Positions 41,961 to 55,689 of a stretch of DNA of 64,000 nucleotides are shown piece after piece. Where the stretch lies: contig CP053156.1 in NCBI GenBank assembly GCA_014607495.2, positions 14,012,001-14,076,000 on the forward strand. Reading direction: 5' to 3'. Positions within the stretch are counted from its first letter, which is position 1; the number at the start of each line of letters is the position of its first letter. Both the position numbers and the translations under genes were made by a program. This DNA comes from Carposina sasakii. Lineage: Eukaryota > Arthropoda > Insecta > Lepidoptera > Carposinidae. Under the pieces are notes generated by a model. It ran no database searches. It was not told where the DNA came from and was given only the letters and a program-made list of their open reading frames with translations.

Positions 41961-44740
41961 AGAGACACTTTCAAAGTGGTAAAATGTGTGTGTCCCCCTG
42001 TAACTTCTAAAATAAGAGAATAATAAAACTAAAAAATCAATTATGTACATTACTATGGAAACTTTTACCGAAAATTGGTTTGAATGAGATCTAGTAAGCA
42101 GTATTTTTTTAATACGTCATTAATCGTAAACTGCAATTTACCTTTCATACCGAACCCTTCATGGCCGAATCCGACTCGCACTTGGCCGCTTTTTTACATA
42201 TTAAACTATTTTTATCTCTATATTTATTACTGTACTCTTCTCGCCCTGTTCCCAATTTCCCATTTACTTGGGGTAAACGTAAAACACTTTCCTTGACAAA
42301 AAAAATCTTCTATTCTTCATCCCTATTATCCGTCATCTCGTTACTCACTCACAAGAACATATAAACACAATCTATCAAACACTTCCGCTATAGTTTCTTA
42401 GATGAGACGCCATATTCTTAGATGAAAACTTTGTTGCAACAAACCGTAACTTCGTAAACTGTCTATGATCGGTACAACTATCATATACTATCTCTCATAT
42501 ACTCATTCCTTATTTACCTATACATACATAAGGATTAATAACTCTATTCTTGTAAGTAAGATGTAATAAAGTGTTCTGTGGTAGCACTTAATTTAATAGA
42601 ACATTTTCTAAAGGCGGTAAAACCAAACGTAAAAGGCTTTAACGTTTAAGTTTCTTAAGGCACCCTTTAACACCGAGTCATTAGGTTTATTTGCTTTGTG
42701 AATAAAAATACTAAAGTTTACTACCAAGTAGTTGGGCTATCGACGCTATAGGTTGATATTAAACCCCGAGTTTTACTACCAATTTTTATAGTAGCTATCA
42801 TCTAGCCTTTTTATTGCTTAATCTAAGAGCCCTATAGTTTTATAGTTTCTTCCATTAAAATGCAATGGCGGTAATTTTAATAAAGTACAATTATGAATCG
42901 TAAACTCGTTCCATTTATGAGAGCTTGTTATCGCGGCCATCTTGATTTATGTGACGTGCGCAGGAGTGGCGCGCAGTGGATGCGGTATTATTGTGTCGAT
43001 GATTGTGATGCATCGTGAATACAAATCAGTGTGATGACATGATGCTACTGGTTTTGAATACTTGGAAGTTTAAAGTGTAGCTTCTAGGAATGTTTTGTCG
43101 TTTGGTATTTTTCGCTGTAGCGATAGTATTTGTGTAATGTCAAGATACGTGCGTGCAGCCGTAGAGGTACATGAATTGCAATATCACATAGCATGAAAAG
43201 TTACCTCATCCATCACCAAAAATCTTAATAATCTTTTTATAACATAACATCTGAGTCTGGGTCTAGGTTCATATGTTAGCTAATACGTAATTTAAAAAGT
43301 AAAAGTAATCATTATCCTACAATAATATATATAAAAATTGTGGGAATGCATGTTACTGTAAGTCTTTCTCGCAAAAACTACTGAACTTGATGTCTTCAAA
43401 ATCTTGATGACATTCGGTAGTTATGTAGCTTAATACATCAGAATAACACATAGGCTAAAAGGCGAAATTAAAATTGTGTACGGCCATAAAGAGATCTACT
43501 TGACTGAACAACAACTTCAAGAATGGTTTAGAAAATTTTTGGAGTTGACAATATTACCAAATAAACATTTATCATTGACTACCGCATCCACGTCACCTAC
43601 ATCCTGGCCATCACTCGGCACGTTTCGCGGGAACCCGACAGCGTCGTGTCAGATCGACGAGATAAATGCTACCGGCCACTTTTTGCTACCAACTTGTATG
43701 GAGACCGGCTTGTTTTCCAGCTCGAGATGTGCTAAGATAGGCTTTAACAGCTTAAGCTACTTGCATTTATATGTATGTATACTCGTCCGCGTCTCTATAC
43801 CTATAGTTTTTGTCTGATAGCTAATGAGATTGTGAACTAAGAGAACTTCCAACAGTTATTGTACCTTCATTGTTGTATCACCAACTTACTAGTACGTAAT
43901 CCAGGCGTCAAAACTTTCAAAAATTAAACGTCATTTCAAGAACATATACATCTATACCTACATGTATCTATATACTAGTACTTATTCTATTCTAACTCAT
44001 TAATAGCTCAGAAGGCATCAGTTATTTTTTTTTGTTTAGTTTATCCCGAAAGAAAGGCAAGGGGAACTAAGCCCATACAGCCATTGTCTTTAGTAAATAA
44101 TTTCTGAATTTATGATAGATGATAATGATGATGATGAATGGAAACGTCGGGAAAATTCTCAAGAACAAGTGTAAAGTTAGTCAAAATGGAAAATTATTGC
44201 AGAAACAACTTACATGGGCCCATGAAGAGATCGTATTCCGGCTAAAGTTTTACTCAGCTTACCTGCGTATAAAACCATGCACACGCACAAGATTCACATC
44301 ACAAGTAAACAAAATATAACTTATCTACCAGAAAACATCACTTTACGGACACATGCAAGCCATTTACAAATAATTTTTGATTATCACAAGAAAATTACAC
44401 CTGCACCCTTCCAGCTTTTCCCGCCGAATCTCGGCATCAGTTATACCTACAGACAACTTTAACTTTCAGTGTGCCACTAACTTTATGTAATAAGCAAAAA
44501 ATAATTATATATATGTCAGTCCTTATTGACAGTAGAGTTATGTGGTAATATTATTTCTTGTACGTTATAATAAATTAATTATTCGCTTAATTTATTACGC
44601 TATTGTATTCAAGTGAATATTGTCTTTTGTAATAATTTATTTTTAAAGTTCATGTTGCAAGAATAACAAGTTTAGATGAGTTTATGACATTCAATGTGGT
44701 CACATTTAAGCTACACTACACTATTTAAGCCTCATTTATA
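41961..44740. other. host non-coding DNA with short repeat pieces
   Basis: Near 42140-42360 there is a repeat block (CGCCCTGTTCCCAATTTCCC, CCGTCATCTCG) that explains two overlapping short ORFs. Near 43325-43475 there is a LINE-end-like block (GTGGGAATGCATGTTACTG). The stretch around 42935-43000 is CpG-richer. No gene is supported. Confidence 0.45.
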
Positions 44741-45118
44741 CAGGATGTTTTTTCGTTGCCACCCTTAACGAAGGGTACGTACTCTATACATAAAAAAAAT
44801 GTAAGTTTATGCCAATAATCCCAGCATGGGAAACGATGTAATTTTTTTGAAAAAAAAAAAAAAAAACTTGATTGGGCTAAGTTTATAGTGTCCAGTGTTT
44901 ATACTAGTTGTATCATATAAAGATATAAATTATTTCTCTCTCGTAAAAAATCTTGCTATGTGCATTTATGCAGAAAAACGCAATCTATTTATTCAACTTT
45001 GGACCCTAATATCTTGGGAACCAGACACTTCCCAGGTATGCTTCCATTGAGAAAAATGATCGTGATGATGAGGAGATTCCATAGTTTTCGGGAACGTTGA
45101 CGACCAAAAATCATCCTG
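44741..45118 (+). mobile_element. MITE family 2, copy C, 378 bp
   Basis: TA at 44739-44740 and 45119-45120, CAGGATGT and ATCCTG ends, same orientation and interior landmarks as copy A at 21289. Contains a 16-A run. Confidence 0.8.
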
Positions 45119-45404
45119 TATAACACAATTTTCTTGCCTGATGCATACAATTATATTGAAGTAACAGATGACTGGCATGAGTCCGTAACTGAACTTCGAA
45201 ACATGGTCTAAACTGCCATCTTTGACATATTCATCATCTTCTTCTTATTCTTTATTGTACACAAAACATAACAATAAATACAAAGAAATTTACAAAAGGA
45301 ATGCATACAAAGGCATGCTTATTTCTGCAAGATATTTGTTTCCAGCATAAGAGAAAGTACCAGAAAGCAAAGTGAGACCAATAGTTATAAAGGTAATAAT
45401 GTCT

Positions 45405-45625
45405 TCTTCTTGCCCTTAACCCATTATTATGGGCTCTCTTCAACGATTTGGCGATTATTTTTACATACCACCTCTTCAGGTACAGTTAAATGAAAATTTC
45501 AGAATATAAAAATTCGTACATGAAATACGAGTGCATTGGTACAGGCTCGTAACTGGGATCGAACTGACGCATTCCGAATGCAAGGCGCGTAACTTAACCA
45601 TTGGGCTACCAACGCCATGTTTCCC
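45405..45625 (-). mobile_element. tRNA-derived SINE family B, minus strand
   Basis: Minus strand from about 45622: A box TAGCCCAATGG and B box AGTTCGATCCC in a tRNA-like head of about 75 bp. The body ends in AACCCATTATTATGGGCTC-type sequence (45415-45435), related to 24998-25045. Confidence 0.6.
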
Positions 45626-45649
45626 TTTGATCATCTAACGCTAGACCAC

Positions 45650-45944
45650 AGTTATAACCAGTGGTCGGAGTAGGTATATTGATTTTACATACTTGCGTCA
45701 TGGTATCATAACATGGACATGCATTTTTTCCGGAATATACCGGAGTTTCCAAAAACTAGCAGCATAGCGTTGAGAGTATTGATACATTTTTAACTAGTTT
45801 CATGTAATAATTTCGAAGTTTCGGTATTTTTATTTTATTTTTGTCATAATAATCCGGAAACTCGGAGGCGTATCCATATTAACATATACGTTTGATGTCA
45901 ATGACCTTAATTCAATATACCTACTCCGACCACTGGTTATAACT
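45650..45944. mobile_element. foldback element with perfect 33-bp arms
   Basis: Arms 45650-45682 and 45912-45944 are exact inverted copies (AGTTATAACCAGTGGTCGG...). About 295 bp, AT-rich interior with a weaker inverted pair around CCGGAATATACCGGAG / AATCCGGAAACTCGG. No ORF. Confidence 0.8.
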
Positions 45945-46083
45945 TAAGACCACGGTTATACTAATTCGGTACGTAACCAAGTCTGTACGTTCATAGCAGT
46001 GGAAAATAAACGTAACTACACTAAATATATTATTCTTAATTCTTTATTGTACACAAAAAGAACACACAAGATACAATATAATA

Positions 46084-46343
46084 CAGGGTGTAATAAAAGG
46101 GGTATGTTAAGCGAAAAGCTATGTAAATAGCCCAGTAAAAGGAACTTATCCACAAAATTTTAGACTCGAAATCACATGTTTATTTTTTTAGATAGTATGG
46201 AGGATTCTTAAACAACTCAGGAATGTTCATACAATCTTGAAAAATAAACATGTGATTTCGAGTCTCAAATTCTGGAAATAGGTTCTCTATAGTGGGCTGT
46301 TTACATAGCTTTTCGCTTAACACACCCTTTCTGTTATACCCTG
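46084..46343. mobile_element. MITE family 1, copy B, 260 bp
   Basis: TA target copies at 46082-46083 and 46344-46345, same ends and interior palindrome as 29694-29953, and identical length. Confidence 0.85.
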
Positions 46344-46368
46344 TATATTATAATTATAATATAATATA

Positions 46369-46400
46369 CAGGGTATAACAGAAAGATATTATTAGCTTTC
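46369..46400. repeat. MITE family 1 end fragment
   Basis: CAGGGTATAACAGAAAGAT resembles a terminal inverted repeat of family 1 only 25 bp from copy B. The rest is not recognisable. Confidence 0.4.
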
Positions 46401-46676
46401 AAGACGTACCTACGACTAAGTGCTTTTAAAAGTTGGAGTAACGTGAAAATTTATGTCGCATTTAGAGCGAGCTAACATGTTAACTTTATAAATGTGTTAT
46501 ACGTAACTTTAATAAAATAACTACTTTTAGATGATGTAGCAAGCTTTCACTTGCTTTGTTACTGAATTTCTCAAGTGATAAGCTAACACCTTGTCACCAA
46601 TCATTTACATCTTGCCTCGTTATACCAAACGTGGCTGTATATCCTTTGTGATCTTGCAGTTCTAGCTACCCCAAAT

Positions 46677-46950
46677 GCTCTTCTAGTATCTTCTATGCTG
46701 CTCTGGGAGTGAAAAAAAAAGGATAATGCTGCTGCAGCTGCTCCTCTTCCCGTGCATACTGTACAAGTCAGTAGAGGGACAAGAGGGTCTTGGTGTTTTT
46801 TAGGCGATGGGCTGACCACCTGTCACTACTAACCGGACGTGTACTTCTCATCTATACCCACAAAATTGGTCAGAAGTGCCACCATGTGGTTCTATCGGCC
46901 CTTGGTGTCTCCCCCGTAAGGGATAAAGGCGTGATTATATGTATGTATAT
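46677..46950 (+). repeat. SINE-like repeat family 4, copy 1
   Basis: TCTATGCTGCTCTGGGAGTG, an A run, CATACTGTACAAGTCAGTAG, GACCACCTGTCACTACTAAC, AAAATTGGTCAGAAGTG, CCCGTAAGGGATAAAGG and a GATTATATGTATGTATA tail. A near-identical copy is at 51626 and a 3' part at 23780. Internal ORFs are incidental. Confidence 0.7.
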
Positions 46951-47669
46951 AAAATTACCATCGATAAATAAGTTGTTGTATGCTTTCGTGTCGAATAGAT
47001 AATAATTTTAATTTCAGAAACATATAAATTTATTAATTAATTACGATATATAATTAATGTACATAAAGGAGCTACTTGCTGAAAAAATATAGTAAACTGG
47101 TATAAAAATGATGATAATTGCGAAAGAATATTCATGTATTTGAATAGACAAAACGGTTTAGTAGTCAATGCCTATTTATTTAGGTATATCTCTTAATGAC
47201 TATCGTACGATCGTACTTGCGATCGACCCCGTGAAGAAAAAATGTTGGTAGTCTAAATAATTAGTAATGTAATTAAGCACATCCCTTCTGTTAAAAAAAA
47301 TGCTATTCCGATACCTACTGAGTGATTGAGTGAATGACAAACAATGCACCATAGAAAGTTGAAACCGGCATAGAAGTAAACTACCCAGTCTAGTCTTACA
47401 ACAATAAAGAAATCTAGAAATTTCAATATAAATCTTAGAATAAAGTCAGTTAACGTATATTTCAGTACTATATCATTAGCATTACTCCAGCAGTAATAAC
47501 CCTAAATATGACTAGTAGACGCGTTCTTCCGTGATACAATCAATCTAAATTACCATAATGGGCTGTTAAAGTCATTCTAAAGCATTAATGATACGATTAC
47601 GCTCTCTAAAGAAGGTTACGTAAATCATTGTAGAAATAATGGGCACACAAAAAGAACAATTAGTGTTGT
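46951..47669. other. host non-coding DNA
   Basis: Nothing recognised. Confidence 0.5.
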
Positions 47670-48060
47670 GCCAACGTCGATAGTTCAACGGATGTCGATA
47701 ACATTCCGGACCAGGCGACGTGACTGCACATTGAAATACGACAACGTGGAAACCGCGACGGATTTTCAAATATCGCCTTACAGCCGTTCGGTGAAGGTAC
47801 GCGCTGGCGATAAAGCATTTTTGCAGCGCCAGAGACGTGAGTTCGATTAAAAAATGTGATTTGTGGCTGCCACTCGGCACGTGTTTTATTTTGCGAGTTT
47901 TGTACGTGACGGCCTCGTCAGGAGATTGTGCGGTGTAAAAAGAGCCGCTCCGCCGTTTGAACGATGATTTTATAGCCCACGAAACGTTTTGACTCTTTGG
48001 CGGCGCGCGAGATTGGCGAAAAAAAACTATTGCATGGTTAACTTGGTTTATTCTGAAAAG
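47670..48060. other. CpG-rich patch, possible promoter or exon
   Basis: GC content and CpG density rise well above the surroundings (for example GGCGGCGCGCGAGATTGGCG near 47999-48018). A 183-codon minus-strand frame (47572-48123) spans it but has no recognisable domain. A host promoter or untranslated first exon is possible. Confidence 0.3.
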
Positions 48061-48744
48061 TTTTAAAATTCTGCAGCAAAAAGCATTGGTCAACAGGTTA
48101 ACAATAGAAATAAGTGTAATCATACGATACGCTACCGCTTACTCTCTGGACATATTTGAAATGATCATTATCTTAACTAAACAGCATCCAAATAAATACA
48201 GCACTAAAACTAAAATACCTTACACATATGAACAAAGACAAAGAAATAATGATGATGACAAAAGCACACATCAAACTTTTCAACAGAACATCAAAGTTTT
48301 TTCAAACATATCTATCTATAACAATAATAGAAAGCTTTTCAGCTTCAAAACAAAACGATTAGCATCAAAGTGACTGGTCGTCAGTCTTCGGGCATCTAAC
48401 TGTGAGCGAAGTAAGGACTAAGTGGAGCTGCAATAATAAATGTAGAGCTAGCTGCCACTGCTAATATTTGAAGCAATCACTGTATATAACGTTTGCCTTC
48501 TCTAGTCAACTCTTTCGACCGCACGGTGACACTATTTAAGCTATAATCAGAGGCTATTATGTCACCTCTTCATTATTCTTCCTTGATGCATCTAACTCAT
48601 CACTCACACCTGTCAGGCGGGCGGAGACGGGCCGCAGCGACTAGTCGACGGCAGCGGCGGTATAGAGTAAATCACTTTTGAAGTAATTTATGTTGCGGAG
48701 TCTAGAGATGTGCTGCTCATTATCGATAGAATATTGAACGAGCG
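48061..48744. other. host non-coding DNA with CpG cluster
   Basis: Mostly AT-rich. Around 48610-48660 there is a dense CpG run (GGCGGGCGGAGACGGGCCGC). No frame is supported. Confidence 0.35.
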
Positions 48745-48980
48745 TAATTTAATATTATAGGTATAGTTATTGAGCCTGCTTACTAAGCTAGATTCTGGGT
48801 TCAAATCTCGGTATGGCAGATATATTTGTTGTTAAAAATAGTGATGTTTGTTTCCGAGTCATGGATTATTCTATATTGGTGTATGTGTAAATAATTTGTA
48901 CCAAGCAACGGTAATTTGCTTGACACACATTATTTGATTCCTTAAGGTTCTTTGTATGGGCTTAGGTTAATAATGTATTA
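48745..48980 (+). mobile_element. tRNA-derived SINE family A, copy 2
   Basis: B box GGGTTCAAATC near 48800, then GTTTCCGAGTCATGGAT and GTACCAAGCAACGGTAA, matching the body of the copy at 56331. The 5' head is diverged. Confidence 0.6.
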
Positions 48981-51625
48981 TTTATATATTATGAGTCGGA
49001 TAGATATGACAGCTTATAAGGTTTAGATTTCGCATTATTATAAAGTTTCTCGCTATTATTTATTTTTACGTACCGATAACTACATTGCAGTCGAATAAAT
49101 TACTTACTTCATATTTGTAATTAGGTTTATGTAATTTTTATGTTAATTAATGGACACTTAACATTAAAGTGGGTATTATATTATAGTAGGTATGCATTGT
49201 AAATAATAATAACGATGCTAATTGTAATTCTATGCATATATTTGCTGTAAACTATAGTCTAACATGTAACACAAAAAATACATCAATCACAAAACACACC
49301 AGAAAACAAACAAAAATAAAATGTTCCGTCCAAAACGTTTGACAACTATTTTTCTTTAATCAACGCGTTCGGTTCAAACCGCGTTTTTTCGAGCCCCATT
49401 TCGGTCTGCAGTCGTCACATCCACGTCATCCTACATGTGTTGTTTGACAGGTTTTGTATGCGACAAAAGTACGACAAAAAAGTGAAAAGGAATAATCAGT
49501 CCGACAACACTATTTATCATATTGGGGCGGCTGTCAACGCTCTGTGACGGGTCTAGGGATGTGCGGATATCCGTTTTTGTATCCGCTTCTTCTATTACCT
49601 ATTGTGCTATTGATTTATCAGCAAATTGGGAAAATAAAAACACAATTTAGGGACGTAGCTTTTATGTAACATAACTTTTCTAGGTATTATTTTTTGTTAA
49701 GTATCTGAGATAAATTCCTTTATATATTTTTAGTGTGAGGAGCAAAAAAGCTGATTTAGATGTTAAATTATGAAAAAGACGAAAAAATTTACTGTAACTA
49801 ACCAGTTGATTCGATCAGTTAATACCATGAAAATTTCAAAAAAAAAATTACAACGATCATACATGGCTAAAATTACGGATACATACGGATATACGTATAT
49901 TCGTTACCCAACGACACCCCATCACTACGCGGTGACACATAATGACAGTTGGTCGCTTTGAAGTGTCCGTGCGGTGTTAATGAGTGGCGACTCAAAGGCC
50001 AATCGCCGCAGATTGACGTGCGACACCAAGAAGGACGTAACGTCACGTAATGTCACTTTTGATGTTTTACCTCGGAAGTGTTAAGGAACTGCTTTTAAAA
50101 CTGCGGCTTATCATGTACCTATGTCTCATTTGGTGTCGTTTCACACATGGTCAGATGTTATTATGAATTTTGAAAAAATATTTTTATGAATTTATGAGCT
50201 ATGGATTAGGGTAGATATTTTAGGCCTCCTTGCAAAGAAATTCTTAAATAAATAAATCTGGACACTTAGGGTATTACCCTATACCCTTATTTATCCTATA
50301 CCCTTACTTATTTCTTGACATAAATAGACAGAGCTGCTATTTTAGCGAAGTTCGCAAAATTATCAAATCAGTCCTCTAATAATAGCCTTCATTTAGCGCT
50401 TTCCTTAAATGTGTGTTAATTGTTTCTCTAATGTACAAATACGCTATTGTAAAGATGTTTCTGGATAAAAGGTTTCAGTTGAAACGTGGAAGCTTTGCAC
50501 TTGAAACACAAATCATGCGCAGCCGCCATCAATTACTCGTGCAAAACGAGCGCAATGATAAACGCTGCGTCGAGTCGGAAACAAACGACGCTGTGTGCGC
50601 CAGGGATTTGGTATCTCCTCTTGTGTGCGCTACGGAAAACTGACATTATGCACTTATGCTGTTATTGTTGAAACATGTCAACATAAAACTGGGATTATGA
50701 ACGTAAGGTTTTATTATTCAAACATCAGCATAAAAGTGGTATTACAAACTTATAAACGCAAATAAATACCTACATAAGATTGACAATTAAATTTTAGAGC
50801 AAATCAACCAATTTTGTATAAGGCTCAATAAAGTTAGTTAGTTTTTTATCCAGAATATGTATTTTTTGTTTATTCTACGCCCAATTACTATTTAATGGGT
50901 AAAATCCATAGACAAAAAGAGGGTAAAGTGAAACTCTATTATTTATTATAATTTAACACAGTTATCTCATTAACGTCTACAGAAATGTTTTAATTGATTT
51001 ATTTGCATTAAAACGCCATTATTAAAAATACAAAGCTTCCGACTCAACGGAACAGCATTTAAACTATGAAGCTATAAATAACACTTTATCATATTTCCCT
51101 AACTCATAACTCAAGCGATAAAAATAACAAAAGCTCTTTTACTACTATCCCTAAAAACTAATATATCAAAATGAATATTTATGTTAAAAAGAACATGCTT
51201 TATCAACGCGTTGTTACCATAAAAAAGTTAACAAACCTAATCAAAAGTCAACTTTGACGTCTGTAGCATAAGCCAGAAGGATATGCACCAAAATTTTGGT
51301 ATACATTCGACCCCTATGCCCGTTGCGGTCGGTTGATTCGACACACAATAAAAAGGTGCCATCATGTGCATTCTAATTCGCTGCTACGTGAATTTAATAA
51401 TTGGACAGGCAATTATAATTAGTCAAAAGTGCGTCGACGGAGCTTCCAGTTTTATCGCTGCATCTTGACAGCTTAAATTGTGGGTTCGAATTATTTCAAC
51501 ATCTAGTAATGGCTTTGGTCTGTTTTAATTAACAATACGTTTTTTGGTTATATTTAATAGTGTTGCTACTGGAAATGCCGTATAGATTAGTATTTCATGT
51601 GTTATTATTGATCGGTTGCTTTTTC
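48981..51625. other. host non-coding DNA
   Basis: No gene recognised. Slightly CpG-richer segments near 49370-49560 and 49960-50080 have no supported frame. Confidence 0.45.
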
Positions 51626-51893
51626 TTCTATGCTGCTCTGGGAGTGAAAAAAAAAGTATAATATGACAGCTGCTTCTCTTCCCGGGCATACTGTACAAGT
51701 CAGTAGAGGGACAAGAGGGTCTTGGTGTTTTGAAGGCGATGGACTGACCACCTGTCACTACTAACCGAACTTGTACATCTCAACTATACCCTCAAAATTG
51801 GTCAGAAGTGGCACTATGTGGTTCTATCGGCCCTTGGTGCTCTGCCTACCCCGTAAGGGATAAAGGGGTGATTATATGTATATGTATGCTTTT
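51626..51893 (+). repeat. SINE-like repeat family 4, copy 2
   Basis: Starts TCTTCTATGCTGCTCTGGGA and ends GATTATATGTATATGTATG. Closely matches 46677-46950, including the A run in the same place. Confidence 0.7.
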
Positions 51894-52309
51894 TAGGATT
51901 CTGGTTGGGGTATGGTTACGTCCAAAAATAAATACGGTATCACTATATTATAATTTGCCATGTATTAGAACAAAATAGTAAGATACAAATTTTAAAGAGA
52001 TGTTTCATTTAATTTTATTTAGACCATGAAAAAAATTACAAGAAAAACAAGTGAAAACGTGCCTAGTGAAATCCTTTCTCGCAAACAGCACACTGTTGTC
52101 TCTATTGTTCTATAACAAGACAAACCAGACTATACATCAGCTCAGTTTATTACTAAGTGGTAAACTATTAGTCTACCTTCCGCTTTAGGTGTAATGGATT
52201 AGCATTAATCTACGTTTATCTATTGAGTAAACGAATGTCTTGATGTTAAAACATTGTACGTTAAGTGACAGTACAATTTATTTCAACGAGTGAAACAACC
52301 AGATAATCA
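51894..52309. other. host non-coding DNA
   Basis: Nothing recognised. Confidence 0.5.
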
Positions 52310-52415
52310 AATTATTAATAAAGAAATGGATAAAAATTCTTCACCCGAGTGGGAATCGAACCCACGACCTCTGCATTCCGTGCCAGTGCTCTTACAACAA
52401 ATCCTTAAGACATGC
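52310..52415 (-). mobile_element. tRNA-like SINE family C, minus strand
   Basis: Reverse complement of the tRNA-like module at 59310 and 61762 (B box GGGTTCGATTCCC on the minus strand) followed by the same AAGAATTTTTATCC...TTTCTTTATTAATAA end. The 5' part beyond TAAGAGCACTGG is lost. Confidence 0.7.
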
Positions 52416-55400
52416 TATTTTTAATACACAAAATTAACATTAACATTTTTTGATGTCATAAAATGCATTTATAGCAAATAAAAGGAATAAAAATAAAGTA
52501 GTAAAATAAATAATTATTGGTAATTACCGGCAATGAATTCAGTAATAAATTACACACATAAACAAACTATGCAATCTTATGCACAAGATATAAACGCAAT
52601 TTACCTTTACGTGGTATGAAATAGAGTTCAATGTATGTTACTGACAGAACTGTTAAGACATGTCATTAGCCGTTGAGAAGTACACAATACATAATTATGA
52701 CAGAGTGTCAGTTGAATGATCCGCTATTAATTGGCTATCAGGTGTAAATCATTGACATTTACGGGCGTACCGAGAATTGTTATTGCAATTTTATTAATCC
52801 GTGTATATGTCGTGGCCACATCGCTTTGGCATTGGCAGTATCCAAGTATTTACTGCTCATTTATTATATCTGATTAAACTTACAAATATGGAAATGGCCA
52901 TAATGATTTATATTACCCCATTACCCGTTAATAGCATGGGCTGATTCGGAGCTTCACTTAAATACATCTGCTCCAACTCCTTCCGTGCATAATATCACAA
53001 GAGTCAACTAATGAGCTCTGGGATGTAGGTAATGTTTAGGCAATAAGCTAACAACTTGTCATTCAACTTTAATATTTGATCCAGTTTTGCTAAGGATTTT
53101 ATTCGCGAATAATGATCCTGCATTTCTAGCCGACAGAGTTTATTTACCTATATATTTATATTACCAAAGACCAATGTCTTTAGCATTATACAAAAAAAAA
53201 AACTATTTAATATTTACAGATTTATGTAAATACCTCAAAGCATTAACATTAGCCAATGTTTTTACAACGAACTCTGTCAAATTATCACACGAAGCCCGGT
53301 ATACCCAATTCCTATGGAAAATAGCACAATGGCTGACATTTTTGACGTGACATGAGGGCTTGAGTGTTTTGACGTCGACCCGAATGCTGCAATTGTCAGG
53401 TACGTGGTTATGTCACTCTAGTGGCAGACGACACGTCAATGTGTCAATTTTGGTGTATATTGTGTGATTTGTATGATTTTAGAGGACACAAGTGTTGTGT
53501 TTTTCTTAGGCTTATTTATATTAATTCTTTTTATTTAGACTTGTGGATATTATACGTAAAGGTTCATTTATTTTGGATAGAATCGATATTTAAAATTCAT
53601 TTGATTTTGGATTATTGTATGCTTTGAATCACTGAATACAAATGATATCATATTCTATCTCTTTACTACAAAACAATCAGATGGATTTTGATTTAATTTT
53701 AAAAGATATGGATGTTCAAGATGAGATTTTGTAGTAGATAATTCAGGATCAGGAAACAAGTACTTTAAATGATCAAAACTCTTGAACTCTCAAACTAATA
53801 CCCATATAATCATTAAAACATGTAATTATCATTACCGACAATTTTGTGTACCCTGAGGACATTATTTGAACAGTCTATTAAATAATAAATAATATGGCCA
53901 AAATAACAATGTAAATTTAATGGCAAATTGCATTTAATGTCTTGTTCCATGAAATCAATTTAAATATAATTAACGAAATCGTGAGATTTGAAAACATTTC
54001 CTGCGACAAAATCTCTACGGAATCAATTTTATGTGACGTGTCGCCATGACCATGTTCTAGCATGATACTTAGATAAATAGTATTGATGAGTGACAGGGTA
54101 CAAGCCTTCGTCGTTCTATTTTTTTATTGACGCAATGACAGCTAGATCGTGATGTCAACAGGTGTCAAGAATGTGCTTCTCATTGGAGGAAATGTTTCGA
54201 TCATTTTACATTGTTACATTCTCTTAGCCTCCTTATTTTCTTTGGTCTTTGAATTGTGCTCTTTTAAGTAGACTAGACCTGTGCAAATATTAATGGATTC
54301 GCATTTTAATTAGTACTAGTTAGTGGGATTATACAAAATGAATGTTTAGTGCATATTATAAAATACTTTTATGTTAGTTTTTTACTAGTCTACCTAAGTT
54401 TAATGGCACCATGGGTTAATTTTTATGTTAGTTCATACGCTAAACAAGTGTGCGACTTTAAAGTATACATTTAAAAAAGTTATTGTTTGCTGCAGTTATT
54501 AGTCTGAAATACTTAAGAACGGAAAGAAATATAAGGTGACTAATACAAAAAACGCGCTAGAACCTACTTTAAAGAACTATTTTATGTATTTTCAAAAACG
54601 GTGCTTGAAATGAAACATTTCTCGTATTTTCCATTAGTAGGTACTCTGTATTCTGTGTAGTATATCTGACTATTGGTCAAAGGAAATTACATATATTGCA
54701 GGGGAGTTGAAGAAAGACATATTGAATTTTATTCTTACCAGTTTCTACCTAAAATCACCTAACTAGGTAAACTAGGTAATCTGCTTTTCTCTTCAACTAG
54801 TATTCGCTCTATATCGAGCTACAGACTACGAATCTGACAACTTATGATTGCGATTACAGGTAACTACAGTCGCGAGGAAACCAAATTTGAACACCTAGCA
54901 CATGTAATATAGGTAGATGCTGCTTCAAATTTAGATAGCTTTAGGTTAAATAATAACACGTATTCTTGTTGTATTATTGATAATTGTCAATATTAATGCC
55001 AGATACAATTCAATATTAAGTACATTCTGATAGGGCATTTTTCGTCAGCGTCAGGCAGGACCGCGAGACCATTGTACGTAATATCTATAGGTACCCAGAA
55101 GTCCGACTAGCTATTTTTCGCACCGTTTTCCAGCGCATCACCTGCACAGCTGTGTTCGGTAGTTAGTTGGTTGCACGAACGGTAATAAAACGAATTGCCC
55201 TTAATTTTACACACTAAGCTAATAACTGGCGGCATTAGCTGTATTACAGCCGTATATCAGCTTTATTAGGGCAATAGTTGTTTTTACTCCATATTACTGC
55301 AATGTTGTAACGGATGAGATATGTACATAATATGCTTAAGTGTCAAACTGGGTGTAAGTCATAGTATACCAAGTAGTGAAGCAAAAAACGAGACATAAAT

Positions 55401-55689
55401 CTCTCTTGTTAAAAGAGAGCAGAAAATACACCCTTGAATTCTCAGTTGACTCTTACGGCATGCACGGAAGGAGATTTTATTCTGGTGAAACTCGACATAT
55501 ACTCGTATACTTGTTCAAAACTAATCTATCTACCTATCTATACAGCCTCCTACACCCACTGCTGAGTAAAGGCCTAATAAAACTGGAAAATTATCTAATT
55601 GTGACATTTTCACCGCCAAAAGAGCAATATTTGTTGGATCTACATTCATTCTATTCAGAATTGAAGTCACATAATTTGTCTATTCTAAC
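52416..55689. other. host non-coding DNA
   Basis: No gene or repeat recognised. ORFs of about 70-105 codons here lack domains and codon bias. Confidence 0.45.

Noticed and set aside
42084..42364. Two overlapping plus-strand frames resembling a hydrophobic protein
   Set aside because: They lie in a dispersed repeat block and overlap in two frames, with no conserved domain.
47572..48123. 183-codon minus-strand frame, the longest in the host part
   Set aside because: It crosses a CpG-rich patch where stops are rarer, has no domain or convincing codon bias, and is overlapped by a plus-strand frame. Reported as a CpG-rich patch only.
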